A stretch of 64,000 nt of DNA from Salticus scenicus (taxonomy: Eukaryota > Arthropoda > Arachnida > Araneae > Salticidae). A model generated the notes under the pieces. The model ran no database searches. It was not told the origin of the DNA and saw nothing but the letters and a program-made list of their open reading frames with translations. Position 1 is the stretch's first letter. Each line of letters begins with the position of its first letter. Below are positions 35,067-47,122 of the stretch, piece after piece. The position numbers and the translations under genes are program-made. The DNA lies in assembly GCA_963930645.1 (NCBI GenBank), contig OZ005657.1, positions 45,599,153 through 45,663,152 on the forward strand. The letters are read 5' to 3'.

Positions 35067-35648
35067 ATATTATAACTGTTCAACTATCATAATGAATCTT
35101 CGAAATGCATAAGTCATATTAATCATAAATTGCTATCGGAGCTACTCTCCTTTGACGTTTTCACATTTTTTCTGTTTTCTCGGTTTGTTTATACAGTTTT
35201 ACTAACTATAAATATCAGCTATGATTTATATGAATGCGTGATGTTTATTGCTGTACAGATTAGTGTTCCTATAAGAGCTTATTTATTTCCTCTTTGTTAT
35301 TGCTGTTTTTCATTAATGAGATTGAGCAATGATATCCGACATTTTCATTACAGCGAACATTTGTTACTTGTGGCTAATAGTTAATAATTTTTCCTCTTAT
35401 AAAATAGTGAACTATGTGACATTTGCGAATACTGTCCTTGATTTGCTCTGAATTCAGTTAAAATTTAATATTATATCCATATATATGGGTAAGAATAAGA
35501 CATTAAAATTTATATGTGATTTCACACAAATCTATTACGACATAAATAAAAATGTTATGTATTTTATAAAAAATCTGGTTTTAATTGACTTAAAAATAGA
35601 AAATTAGAGTTTAGAATTAGAAATATCTAATATTACAAAGTTCTTTTT
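35067..35648. other. Non-coding stretch
   Basis: One hydrophobic open frame of 84 codons (35130-35384) is present but shows no family motif. I do not call it a gene. Confidence 0.5.
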
Positions 35649-35663
35649 CTAAATAAATTTAGG

Positions 35664-35897
35664 TGTGTTAGTGTTGGTGTTAGGGATTAAGGCCGATTGA
35701 CAACACTGGGGTCCTAGGCCTGAGGGGGAGTGCCTTCCGTGGAGGTCTTTCTAAGGGGTCCTAGCCCGTATTTACGCAAGTTTCGGAGGAAACCACGGAA
35801 AACTCCGAACGGCTAGGCCGACGAGCGAACCAGGGATCGAACCTGGCACATCACGTCTACCAGCTTTGAGCGCAGAACCGCTCAGCCGCTGGTGGGC
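35664..35897 (-). mobile_element. tRNA-derived SINE (family A), complete
   Basis: This 234-base insert lies on the minus strand between exact 15-base target duplications CTAAATAAATTTAGG at 35649-35663 and 35898-35912. The A box (GGCTGAGCGGTTCTGCGCTC) and B box (GGTTCGATCCC) are intact. The tail ends in TTAATCCCTAACACCAACAC. It is the best copy of the family in this window. Confidence 0.92.
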
Positions 35898-35912
35898 CTA
35901 AATAAATTTAGG

Positions 35913-36394
35913 AAACGCATTTTACGATATATATATGTATATATATATTCATACTCATCCGTAGGACATAAGCATTAATTATCACATTAACTCATCTACA
36001 GTTAATAGTTCTCAATTTTCGCTAATAATCTATTCATAAATTATTATTTAAGTAATTATAATATTTAAGTTAATTTTTTACTTCAATTTTAACAACAATT
36101 ATTCTAATTTTCTTCTACAAATTTCTGGTTTAAATAAACTAAATTGACATTCTGAAACTTTAAGGATCAAAATTCATAATTTTAATAAATTTTCTAATAC
36201 GTTTATATTCTTTTATAAGCATTTGGAAGTATGCAATTTCTAAAACAAGAAAAAGAACTTCAACACAATGACCATGGACATATATTTTCATATTATCCTA
36301 ACATAACAATTCAACTGAGGAATATTAACAGCCTTGGGAACAAAGTTTCGAATTCCCCCTAAATTTATTATTGAATTTGCTTGATATTTTCTTT
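35913..36394. other. Non-coding stretch
   Basis: A TA run sits near 35925-35948, then AT-rich sequence with nothing recognised. Confidence 0.6.
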
Positions 36395-36525
36395 GGGATC
36401 CGGAATTTTCGCCCCCAGCATCTCGCCCCTGGCATTTCGCCCCCCAGCATTTCACCCCCAGGAAAGTTCGCACCCCGGAAATTTCGCCCCCGGGACATTT
36501 CGCCCCCGGAAATTTCGCCCCCGAG
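36395..36525 (-). repeat. GC-rich minisatellite, unit about 16-17 bp
   Basis: About eight units of GGGGGCGAAATTTCC type, read on the minus strand, some degraded to GGGGGCGAAATGCTG. It is strikingly GC-rich in a very AT-rich region and is the reverse complement of the array at 41030-41170. Confidence 0.85.
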
Positions 36526-36654
36526 TGATGTAAAATATAAATGTAATTTCAAATAAAGATAGAAACATACATGAGGTATTTCCAAAAATATTACCATGTT
36601 TTTTTAACTTCGATTCTTCTATGTTTGTTTGTGTGTCCAGTACAAATATTGCAA

Positions 36655-37985
36655 TCTATTTTTAACTAACTTCCCGACTAGCTAGACATTTGAAACTTTC
36701 CGAAAAGTTCAGAACACGGTGACAATGCAATTTTTTAATAATTTTAGCTAACTGTTTCGGGTCCCTGCTGCCTTTCGCAGCGTTTATGATTCAACAAATA
36801 ATTATTTAACTAACTTCCCGACTACCTAGACATTTGAATCTTTCAGAATAGTTCAGAACACGGTGACAATGCATTTTTAAAATACCTTTAGCTAACTGTT
36901 TCGGGTCCCTGCTGTCTTCGGCAGCGTTTATAGTTCAACAAAAAATTTATTTAACTAACTTCCTGACTAGCTAGACTTTTGAAACTTTCAGAATAGTCCA
37001 AAACACAGTGACAAAGCTTTTTTTTTTTTTTTTTTTACTTTTAGCTAACTGCTTGAGGTTTCTGCTGCCTTCGGCAGCATTTATATGGTTCAACAGAAAA
37101 TTTATTTAACTAACTTCCCGACTAGCTAGGCATTTAAAACTTTCAGTGTAGTTCAGAACATGATTACAATGTATTTTTTTAATACTTTTAGCCAACTGTT
37201 CCGTGTCCCTGCTGCCTTCAGTAGCGTTACCAGTAAAAACCTTGCAATCTACTTTTAACTAATTTCCCGACTAGCTAGACATTTGAAACTTTCAGAAAAG
37301 CTCAGAACACAGTGACAATGCATTTTTAAATATTTTTAGCCAACTGTTTTGAGTCCCTTCTGCCTTCAGCAACGTTTATATGATTCAACAGAAAATTTAT
37401 TTAATTAACTTACCGTCTAGCTAGACATTTGAGACTTTCAGAATAGTTCGGAACATGGTGGCAATGCATTTTTTAAATACTTTTAGCCAACTGTTTCAGA
37501 ACCCTGCTGTCTTTGGTAGCGTTTATATAATTCAACAGAAAATTTATTTTACTAACTTCTGGACTAGCTAGCCATTTGAAACTTTTATAATAGCTCAAAA
37601 GACGATAAGAATGCATTTTTTTAATACTTTTAGCCAATTGTTTCGGATCCCCGCTGCCTTCGGTAGCATTTGTATGAATCAACAATTGTATAATTTTCCG
37701 ACTAGCTAGAAATTTGAAACTTTTATAAAAGCTAATAACACGATGGCTATGGGTTTTTTAATACATTTAACCATTTTTTTTTTTTTTTTTTTGAGCTCCC
37801 GCTACCTTCGGTAGCGTTTATATGATTCAACAACCATGTTACTTCCCGACTAGCTAGACATTTGAAAGTTTCAGAATAGCTCATAACACGGTGACAATGC
37901 ATTTTTTCGTTACTTTTAGCTAAATACTTCGGGTCCCCGCTGCCTTCGGTAGTATTTATATGATTCAACAGAAAATTTAAAAACA
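36655..37985. repeat. Satellite array, nine copies, unit about 147 bp
   Basis: The landmark CTTCCCGACTAGCTAGACAT falls near 36671, 36817, 36957, 37110, 37261, 37407, 37554, 37692 and 37839. Each unit also has GAACACGGTGACAATGCATT, TTTTAGCTAACTGTTTCGGG and CTGCTGCCTTCGGCAGCG (a small hairpin). Copies differ by substitutions and poly-T length. Confidence 0.92.
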
Positions 37986-38229
37986 TGTTATATAAAAAGT
38001 TCGTTCTTTTTATCTTGTAATAATTTGTTGTATAAAAATATGAAGTTTATACAATATTGATATATGTTTTTGATTTGGGTCATAACAAAGGTTCACAAAC
38101 AGCATGGCGATAAATATATGCTTGAATGAATATTGAATATATTCATTCACGCTAAAAAGATTTTCTATTTCTCTTCTAACATCGTTCATAAATTCTGGTA
38201 ATTTTTAACTTTCAATAAGCAAAATTACT

Positions 38230-38365
38230 CTGATCCTCAATCCCATCCGTGGAGGTCAAAGATGTTATGTCATGTCTTCGGATGAGACGCAGACCGTCGT
38301 CAATTGCCCATTGTACAGAACTAGTGGGATGTAAACACCCAACCAACTCTGCTCCTCAAGGGGTT
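38230..38365 (+). mobile_element. SINE or LINE 3' tail fragment
   Basis: CTTCGGATGAGACGCAGACC and CCCATTGTACAGAACTAGTG, then AACACCCAACCAACTC, match the short tails inserted at 46771-46821 and 59331-59376. Confidence 0.55.
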
Positions 38366-38579
38366 TAAGAACTGAGAATCGAAACTGAGGTTGTTTTCAA
38401 ATAAAGTAACTGTTAACTCTAATAGAGCATATAAAGTTTTATTATGGGTTTACATTTATTATTTTACACTATTTATTAGTAATTGAGCATATAATTAATT
38501 AAATTAATTAAGCCAAAATATATAATGCTGGCTTACTAAGTAAGTTTTCGTTTGTTTCGTAATTCGTAAACAATTCGTC

Positions 38580-39660
38580 TTTTATCAATATCATTGCAGG
38601 CTTTATCTACGGGCTGAATATTCATAAATAAAATCCATTCGTCGACTAGAACATAATTCTGTCTTAAAGAATCAAATTCGAAGCGCTAAAATGTCGACAA
38701 CTTTCGCAACAATAAAATTAAGGGCTCTGTCTATGGGCTGAATATTCATTAAATAAAGTGATTTGTCGACAAGAATTGCTTACGTCTTTACATATTACTT
38801 TATACACGCAAAAATGTCTTCAACTTTCATAATAATATTACTAGCTCTATCATTAGCTTCTTTTGAAATCTCTATGATGGTAGTTCATATTTAATGGCCA
38901 AAACCTTTGTATTCTTGGTCATTATGAATATAATTCTCCTAAATATCTCCAAAACGGAAAATTATATAAAGTCCAAAAAGAGAGGTGCACAACTACATGT
39001 TATAAGAAACCCTTATACCAATTTGCAACGTTCTACGTCGAACCGTTATTGAGATATGTGAGATACATTACAATCTCTATCTACGGGCTAAATATTGATT
39101 TAAAAAAATAAATAATTAATTAAAAATAAAAATGCACTCATTGACAAGATCATGCTTACGTCTTTAAGCGTAACTTTCTACACGCAAAAAGTCTTCAAGT
39201 TATGATGATAAGTCATATATAATGGCCAAAAGCATTGTATATTTGGGGCATTATGAACATAATTTTCCTAAATATCTCCAAAACGGAAAATCAAATAAAG
39301 TCCATAATCATATAAATCCTATAAATAGAGGTGCACAACTAGATGTTATAACAAACCTATATACTAATTTTCAACTTTCTACGTCTAACAGTTTTTGAAT
39401 TATGTGAGATGCATAACCCCCTCACACACACACGTACTTACATACTGACGTCACGAAAATTCGTGTAAAATCGTTGATATCTCTGAAATGGGAACTCGTA
39501 TTGAAACCAAAGTTGCAAGTGAACAACTAGACATTATAACAGTTATGCATATAAATTTGCAACCTTCTACGATCATTCATTTTTTGAGCTATGCAGAATA
39601 CAAAATCAATTTCGCACATCGGGGTTACTAACTTCCTAATATTTTGTATAAGGAAGTAAA
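38580..39660. repeat. Degenerate dispersed or tandem repeat
   Basis: Segments such as TCTACGGGCTGAATATTCAT, TATCTCCAAAACGGAAAATT and GGTGCACAACTA recur two or three times (for example 38604, 38727 and 39076; 38943 and 39268; 38985 and 39333). It ends at the hairpin CTTCCT...AGGAAG near 39630-39657. Confidence 0.6.
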
Positions 39661-40651
39661 AATAGTAAACTCATTTTTTTAAACACCAATTTCCGAGATC
39701 TAAAACTAACTTACTTAAGTAGGATGACTGTTAATTTTCATCTTATAACCACGTAGTACATGAGAAAGGATATCTAAAATGGATTTATGTAATAATTTTC
39801 AAGAAAATCGTTAGAGCCGTTTTTCAGATACAAACTTTTCCCAAACCTTGGCAAACTCAATTATTGACCGGAAAACAATAATTACATACAAAAAGTGGTT
39901 TGAAAAGGAGTTAATATAACGAGTTAAAAAAAAAAAATATCCGTGCAGTCATTTTTAAAAGAACGCACTTGCGAAGCCTGGAATTGAGCTATTTTTACTG
40001 GACGCCTATAAATTTTCCTGAACTAACCAACTATATTATTTGAAAGGTTATCTAATAGAGTGTTTATATAGTAACTTTAAAGAAAATTGATAGAGCCGTT
40101 TTTGAGATACGGACTTACGGACCACTTCCGTTTTCCGCAGTCCCATTTCCGGTTTTTCAATTTCCCCCAAAATGTGAAAAATTTATCTGTATACCAGACC
40201 TGTCTCAGTTCTGAAGTTTCGTAGTTCTATTATTTTTAGTTTCGGAGATATGATACCCAAAGGATTCCGCTCATACATACACATACATACATATACATAC
40301 ATACACACACTCTGACCAACTGTCAGAATCTATTTTCTGGACTCAGGAGGCCTTAAAATTTATAAATCAGGTAAAAAATCGATATAGAACTTTCAGACCG
40401 CTCCTTAGGATGTAGAAAACGATGGAAAAAGGCTGAAAATTTATAGAAACAGGATGGGGGGGAGAGTCAAAATTCCATAGAAAAAAGCATGGGATTAAAA
40501 CAAAAAAACTCACAATGTCAAGTGTGAAAAAAAAAGACCAACACCGGAAAGTATAAAAGGACAAAATTGACTAGAAAAAGACATCGAAGAGCGGTAACGG
40601 GCGGGTTGGGGCACTCAATATATCGTCGGGGTCAATACGACTCGCCTAGTA
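39661..40651. repeat. Dispersed repeat with GAGCCGTTTTT motifs
   Basis: AGAGCCGTTTTTCAGATAC (39812) and AGAGCCGTTTTTGAGATACG (40091) are two related blocks. CTGGACTCAGGAGGCCTTAA at 40338 is the complement of the GAGGTCCCCTGA motif found at 41760, 42446 and 58402. No gene is present. Confidence 0.5.
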
Positions 40652-40690
40652 AAATTTCATTACCCTGCATTAGTAGGGTAATGAAAATTT
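40652..40690. repeat. Perfect-type hairpin
   Basis: AATTTCATTACCCT and AGGGTAATGAAAATT pair around a nine-base loop (GCATTAGT region). It follows a short GC-rich segment (GGGTCAATACGACTCGCC). Confidence 0.7.
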
Positions 40691-41029
40691 CTTGCTTCTG
40701 TAATCTTATTTCCTAATTTATCAATAATGATCAAATTAATTAATAAATAAAACAAAGTAAAATAAGATTTCATAAATTAATAAAATTATTATGTGTGCAC
40801 TAAAAATTTAATAAATAAATAAATAATATTACTGTACACTTAAACTGTCTTTTAATTAACAGCAATAAAAAATTAATCGAACGATTTTTGCATTCGAAAA
40901 CCATATTTTAATTCATATGTTTTATATTGAAATTAAAAAGGAAAATAGTGTAAATTAAACAGAAATATATCGAGAAATACTACATGTATATTTATATTTT
41001 CATTTGTCATTACATAGATTTTACAGAAC

Positions 41030-41170
41030 TCGGGGGCGAGACACTGGGGGGGGGGGATTCCGAAATCCACTGTTCGGGGGCGAAATTTCCGGGGATGAAA
41101 TTTCCGGGGGCGAAATTTCCGGGGGGCGAGATTTCCCGGGGGCGAAATGCTGGGGGCGAAATTTCCGTAA
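41030..41170 (+). repeat. GC-rich minisatellite, inverted relative to 36395-36525
   Basis: About seven units of GGGGGCGAAATTTCC, with a G run of 11 at 41046-41056. The flanks (ATTTTACAGAACTC at the left) resemble those of the other array, which suggests a dispersed unit rather than two independent expansions. Confidence 0.85.
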
Positions 41171-41750
41171 ACCATTTTCTTTATTATACTGCTGTTAAGT
41201 ACATTAAACTTCTAACCTTTTTAATATTTATTTATTTATTTATTTATTTTGATTTTTTTTTTTTTTTTTTTTTTTTCAGAATGAAAACACTCAGTTATAT
41301 GCTTAGTTTCAAATTTTAATTTAAAAAATCCATCCCTTACTGAAATGAAAACTAAAATTTTAAATGATAAAACTGAATAGCTTCAAAATAGTTGTATCAC
41401 TATATATGCCAAAAAGTTAGCTAATATTTGTTAGCTATTATCAGCTTTTATATGGGTTCCCGCTAGCATTGCGACATGGCGACAACTGTCACCATTTCAT
41501 CAACAAATGTCTTCAAAATCATATCCAACTTACCACCTAACATACCTTTGCAATTTTTTTTTTTTTATATTTTATATTTTGTATAAAAATATAGAAATAA
41601 ATATATTCTGGTATAAAAAGATGTCAATTAAAAAAAAAAAAACTTTTAGAAATATATGCATTTTTAACAAATATCTATACCATTTTTTTACTTTCTCTTA
41701 CCAAAGTGTTCTTTTGGATCAAATTTTTGAAATTGAGTTTTTGTTATATT
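41171..41750. other. Non-coding stretch
   Basis: It has ATTT repeats and poly-T at about 41229-41277 and no recognised gene. Confidence 0.6.
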
Positions 41751-41754
41751 TACA

Positions 41755-42640
41755 TGCTTTGAGGTCCCCTGAATCCAAAAATCATATTTTTAGCGGTTGA
41801 TCTCTGTGTGTGCCTGTGTGTCTGTTATCAGTATAACTCAAGAACAAATAATTACAGAAAGTCCAAACTTGGTATTCTAAATGTGAATCATACAGGGATA
41901 CTACAATAAACTTTTCGTTGAGATCAAGGTGGATTTGAGATCAAATGGTTTGTGTACAGGGACACGCAAGAGTCAAATACATTACGTCTATGGGGAAAAT
42001 TACAGGTAAATAGAGTTTAAACGTCTATAAACTGCACTAAACCAAATGAAACGAATATAAATTTTTATATACGTGGAAATATGTTTCGTGCAGAATATGG
42101 TATGGAAATCATTCACTGTTCATTTACAGAGCTACACAAAAGAACTAGAATACAATACTTTAAAATTCATGTAAGTGTATTTCAGGTTGTGCCGTGTGTT
42201 ATTAATATAGGATTATACTTATTTGCACCGTGTGGTGTGTACATAATCTTCAGAAGATATACAGGGCTGCCAATAATTAAGCTATGGCATTCTTTTTTAT
42301 TATTAGTGTCTTTACTGTAATATTTTACCATGTCCTGGAAAACTGCTAAGAAATTAAAATTAATTCCTCATAGCCATATGATAAATAATGCATTTTTTTA
42401 AGCTAAATATTCATCTCTTGGTTTTTTGTACGTTTACACGTTTTGAGGTTTCCTGAATGCCGAAGTTAAGCTTTGACGTTTGATCTTTGTCTGTGTCTCC
42501 TACAGTAGATTAAAAACAAGTAATTTCAGACGATCCAAATGTTTTATTTTGAAGTTGTTAACCTTTTTTTCCAAAAAGGGTTTGAACAAGATTTATAAGT
42601 TTCAAGAAATGTTGCGTGTGAAAGTTGTCTGAATAATTTT
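41755..42640. repeat. Two degenerate copies of a TGAGGTCCCCTGAATCC repeat
   Basis: TTTGAGGTCCCCTGAATCC (41757) and TTTTGAGGTTTCCTGAATGC (42442) are each followed by GATCTNTGTNTGTG and a CAAGAACAAATAATTACAG-type segment. Another copy is at about 58320-58460. Confidence 0.6.
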
Positions 42641-43719
42641 AAATGAACTTTTAGTTTAATAACAGATTTGTCTTCTATATAAATGTACGTGCAATAATGA
42701 AACGGGCGTCCGTTGGTGATTAAATGATTGGTGATTAAATTTGTGCCAGAAAAATACTATGTTACACAATGAAACTTAATGCAATATTTGCGATTCGTTT
42801 TTCTTTTTTTTATAGATATGTACTATGTACCAATTAAAAAAAGAAAAAGGAATTGTTTGAAAAGAAAAACTAAATTATTTTCTGGCACAAACTTTCTTTT
42901 GTGAATGACCCCTTATCCTAAAGAACTTTTTAGAAAACAACTGAAAAACAATTCATTTAATCTCTATGAATTTTTGTGATATTCAAATGGATTATTTAAG
43001 TTGCTCTATATGGTTGAGTATTGATCTATGTAAAATATTTTTTGCTACAGTCCGCGCATGCGCAGTAATAGATTATTTACTACAACTGTCTATATCTCTT
43101 TCAATATTAAATATATTTGTTTTAAACTATAGTATAAGGATTCAGGTATATATTGTCATGTTTTATGAAAGTTTCATGAAATTTGAAGCTTTATAAGCCC
43201 TTTGGACTTATAAAGTAAGAACTCGCGAAAAAGTTTTGCATTTTTTAATAAAATATTAATAACTCCTTACATATTCGAGATATCCTCACAAAACTCTATA
43301 CACGTGAAATATATAACATTCATAAACATATTTAAAATTTGCAGATCAATAGATGCTTTTCCAGATACAGGGTAATTACAAATACTTTTTATTTTATTGG
43401 GCTTGTTGTTTATCCCCTAAGAACCTTCGTGATAAAATCTTTGCTGAAAAATATGAAGAAAGACATGTTTTTCCCAAAATTCAAGAGCAGCACGTTAAGT
43501 ATTTTTCAAGATATTTGACAAAACGTAAAAAAATGAAAGTGTTTTCATTAATTTATTCAACACCTGTATTTCTTATTCATTTTTATACATAGAATTTCTA
43601 TTTTTGACTGACCCGCTTTTTACAAATATTAGAATTTAATTTGTAAATTGCGCCGATATTTTCTAGACTATGTACACTGTTAAAAATGTACACTGTCACT
43701 GTTGTATTTAGACTATGTA
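42641..43719. other. Non-coding stretch
   Basis: At 43045-43065 a CGCGCATGCGCAGTAATAG segment recalls the right end of the MITE at 25182-25881. A 22-base segment with GACTATGTACACTGTTAAAA is directly duplicated at 43666 and 43711. No coding sequence is seen. Confidence 0.5.
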
Positions 43720-44067
43720 CACTGTTAAAAATTTCTATAAACTTAATGTAAGTATTTATCCAGAGTCTCAGTAAATTTACAGTGATTCTTAGTTAAAAAT
43801 GAATAATCGAGATTCTCAATCTTTATTCTGTATTTTTACCTAATTTTATTATTTAATTTTTTAATTAAAATTAAAAATGACTGTTTCTACTTTAGAAAAA
43901 GTGTTCTAAGTCAGAAATACATTCTCACCAATAATTAAATAAATTAATATTAGTTATTAAAGTTATAAAATAAGTTTTTAACATCTCCTTTTATTTTTCT
44001 CTGTAATTTTAGGTAAGACTTAAGATAATACATAACATAGAGTTTTCTGTTGATATTTTTAACAGTG
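43720..44067. mobile_element. Short DNA element with CACTGTTAAAAAT ends
   Basis: Perfect 13-base inverted ends CACTGTTAAAAAT (43720-43732) and ATTTTTAACAGTG (44055-44067) enclose 348 bases. Both sides carry GTA/GTA-like flanks. No coding capacity. Confidence 0.6.
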
Positions 44068-44869
44068 TACATGAATTTAATTTTTTATGATTTTTTTTTC
44101 TCTAATTCTACGTGAAAACAATCCGTTTCTAGGTATTTCCTTATTTTGAGAGCTCTTTATTCTTTATTGCATTCTTTTTCTATATTTTATTTTTGAATAA
44201 TTTGTTTCGTAATCTCCTGTCTTTTTCTGTGGGAAAGAGTTGTTAAATTGCTCTGAAGAAATTTTTAGAACCGAACTAATGCCCTCATTAGCAATTTGAA
44301 ATATAAGATTCTCTTCTTGTGGTTAGATTTGCACTGTCCACTTTAGCTGTCAAATTTTTCACTTGCTTTTACTGACATTAAACACATCTTTTTATTACAT
44401 ATACTGGTGTGTGTGTGTGAGCATTGGTGTGTGCATACAATGATACACAGATAAATAGACTAATCAGATTAATATCAGTGCAGTGTATAAAACTATATAA
44501 GGCAAAGTGGTCTAATTTCGTGCCCCAGTCACATTTAGGCCTTTGGAAGTTATAATTTCCCCTTAATACCTACCAGATTTGGATGTTACATTCACTAACT
44601 ATCCACAAATATCTAAACATAGCCAAATTGACAACAAAATTATTTTTACAACTTGAAAAAATGGTGTTTCAGAAATTACCTATATTTGGCAAAAATAAAA
44701 ACGTAGTCCCAATTTCGCCCACTTCAAAAAATCCAATAAATCGAGGCTTTACTTACGAATCAAAATTTATTTCAAAATGAATAAAGGTAAAAAGAACCGC
44801 AATGATTAATTAAAGAAAAACTGAAAGGGTTTTAGGCATTTAAACATGAGGAACATATACATGTATATA
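44068..44869. other. Non-coding stretch, probably partly pogo 3' sequence
   Basis: A GT run lies at 44407-44418. AAAGTGGTCTAATTTCGTGCC at about 44505 and CCCAATTTCGCCCAC at 44708 may be parts of the end of the pogo-like element whose coding remnant follows. Confidence 0.4.
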
Positions 44870-45390
44870 TATTTTTTTGTTGTTGGTGGTGGTGTTTTTG
44901 ATTCCTGAGCATGTTTCGTGTGACCAATTGTACCACTCAATGCACTGAACTCATTGTTTTCCACTTTATCATCAGAGAAACGGTTCAAGCAGATAGGGCA
45001 CATTGCATCATTATCGTCATCATTATCGCTTGTATCATAATAAGGAGTGTCAACTGAAGAATCACTTTCATCATCTGAGTCGCTAGGTAGGTCACGTTTG
45101 TATATTTTAGATGATGGATTCTTCCCCTTTCACTTGAAAGTGACGTGTACCAGAAGCTGTTCTTCATTTGAGCGTCTTCTTTGCCTGGGAATCTTTCACT
45201 TTTTCCTAAGCGGAGACCCAGTGATCACCTCCTTTGCTGAACCTCCTTTTTTAGAAGTTGATGGTGTGATCACTGTCGCTATCCTGATGTCTTTTGGGCT
45301 GATGGCAGCAGCATTTTGCTGAACAATTTCACTTGACGATGGTTGACACGTTACCATGAAATTTTCACTGGAGGGAGAGGGATCCATGGG
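44870..45390 (-). pseudogene. pogo/Jerky-like transposase C-terminus with zinc-finger tail
   Basis: On the minus strand, VTCQPSSSEIVQQNAAAISP and KDIRIATVITPSTSKK are like the linker after the DDE domain of pogo-type transposases. After two stops and frame changes come SDSDDESDSSVDTPYYDTSD, AMCPICLNRFSDDK and, one base out of frame, QCIEWYNWSHETC. The Cys/His pattern is a PHD-like finger. The catalytic domain is not visible in the sequence to the right. Confidence 0.6.
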
Positions 45391-46186
45391 GATGAAATTA
45401 AGAATTGCAAGGGGGGGGGCGATATTGAGACCACACTACTTCCGAACATGGCAGAGTTTCAGTTCTCGTAAGATGCACCGAACCTTTGAAGACAAACTGT
45501 ATGCTACTATTATCATCTTACCAACATGGAATACCTGCAACGTTCAAGAAAGAATGCCTTATAGTGCACTAAAAAACGTTCTACAAAAGACATAGTAAAA
45601 ATACACCTGTTCTAAAAACACGAAATCCAACGTACATAACAGGATTTATCTGCCTTGGCGAACGAAACTTTCACTACTGACACGTTATACCTCACATTTC
45701 TTCTGCCTTTCATGACAGGATGAGCAGAGAATTGAAGGGGACGAAATCAAGACACTTTACTTTATACATCAAATGTGTACCAAGTTGTAACTGAAACATA
45801 TAAAATAATTTGGACAGAGAAATACTATACCAATTGATCACAATTTACATTTAAGGACCAATTTTGTACAGAACATTCAGCTTTCCAGTTTTTAAAAAAA
45901 TATCCTAAAAGGCATTTGGTATCTAATTCCTAAAATTAAATACTTCTTGGCAAATAACCGAAAAGAACAATCCGAATGTATTTTTAATAAAATATTAAAG
46001 GTGACAAAAAAATGAAATAAAATAAAATAAAAGCTCACAAAATGTCTACCAGACGGCATTTTTATGGAAAAATGATTATATTTACAAATAGAAATACCCG
46101 CAATGGAGCAAAAACTAATCAATAAATCTTAAAATTGCCACAGCAATCCGTATGAGTCATTTCCTTTGTTACATTTCACCGTTTTT
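45391..46186. other. Unassigned stretch
   Basis: Slightly less AT-rich up to about 45800; it may be decayed transposon sequence, but I recognise no domain. AAAT repeats occur near 46010-46032. Confidence 0.45.
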
Positions 46187-46560
46187 TAACCCTTTATCTA
46201 AAGACGGTACTTAAAAGTACCATTAGTTTGAAAAGCTTATAAAATAGAAATTATGGAAGAAACGTCAGAAATAGTTATTAGAATAAAACGTGCATATCTC
46301 AGTTTTTTCTCATTCCAGGGCACTAGACGCTAGTAGCCGTTTTTGTTGCAGAATGGATTTTATAGAGTGCACACGCTGTTTTTGCTGGGCATTTTTCACG
46401 ACCTTCACCTGTGTTTTAACTAACTCCTATATTACATCAAGACTCTCCCATCAATCTTAGAAAATATATGAGGAACATAAAAATAAATACTCTTCAAAAC
46501 TTTAAAAAGGTCCAAATACTACATCATAAAATCTTCATTAATTACACATCGCGACATGTA

Positions 46561-46975
46561 AAATTTTGATTTTATAATTTTGGCTGATCTTTATGTTTTT
46601 TGGTGTGCTGAAACCGAAAATGAAGCCAGTTTTTCTCTATCACGTATAGATTTTTGTCAATACAGGGTGCCTGCCTATACAATTTCTTCCATTACTCTTC
46701 CACCAATATAATTATATGATAAGTTTTATTGTATGTTTCCATGATTAATTAATCATAGATACCTATTGTTGTAATTGTGAAGCACTAGTGCGACTTAAAA
46801 CCATACCAACCAACCAACCACCCTATTGTTATGATGGTATATGTAAGAAATTGTGTCGTTAAACACCCTGTATTGACAAAAATCTATACGTGATAGAAAA
46901 AATGGGCTGCATTTTCGGTGTCAGCATATCAAAAAACACAAAGATCAGCTGAAATCATCAAATCAAATTTTGTCA
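46561..46975. mobile_element. Foldback element inside the piggyBac-like copy
   Basis: Arms of about 130 bases (46561-46690 and 46845-46975) pair, with shared CTATCACGTATAGATTTTTG and TTGTCAATACAGGGTG and their complements. The loop of about 150 bases carries a separate tail insertion at 46771-46821. Confidence 0.8.
46771..46821 (+). mobile_element. Short retroelement tail insertion
   Basis: TTGTGAAGCACTAGTGCGAC and ACCAACCAACCAAC are bounded by the 9-base duplication CCTATTGTT at 46762-46770 and 46822-46830. It is the same tail as at 59331-59376. Confidence 0.65.
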
Positions 46976-47122
46976 ACTTCATTTTTGTAGGCCTGTGTTA
47001 CTATAATGAGACGATACGCATATATTTTATTGCATATATCTTTAAAAAATACTCTTAAGTAATTAAAAGAAGGCTTCAAATATATTTTTTTTTGTCTCTT
47101 TCATAATATGGTAAAGAGTTAA

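Larger units (their letters stand above)
46190..47118. mobile_element. piggyBac-like non-autonomous element, copy 1
   Basis: TTAA at 46186-46189 and 47119-47122 flank ends CCCTTTATCTAAAG and its loose partner GTAAAGAG. The interior landmarks (CTAGACGCTA, TTTATAGAGTGC, CACCTGTGTT, TATATCTTTAAAAAATA) are shared with 54480-54858. A foldback of about 415 bases sits inside and is absent from the other copy. Confidence 0.65.

Noticed and set aside
35130..35384. Hydrophobic open frame, possible receptor fragment
   Set aside because: No conserved chemoreceptor motif, no splice context; such frames are common in T-rich DNA.
36325..36597. Gly-rich repeat protein on the minus strand
   Set aside because: It is the translation of the GC-rich minisatellite; frames are open on both strands for the same reason.
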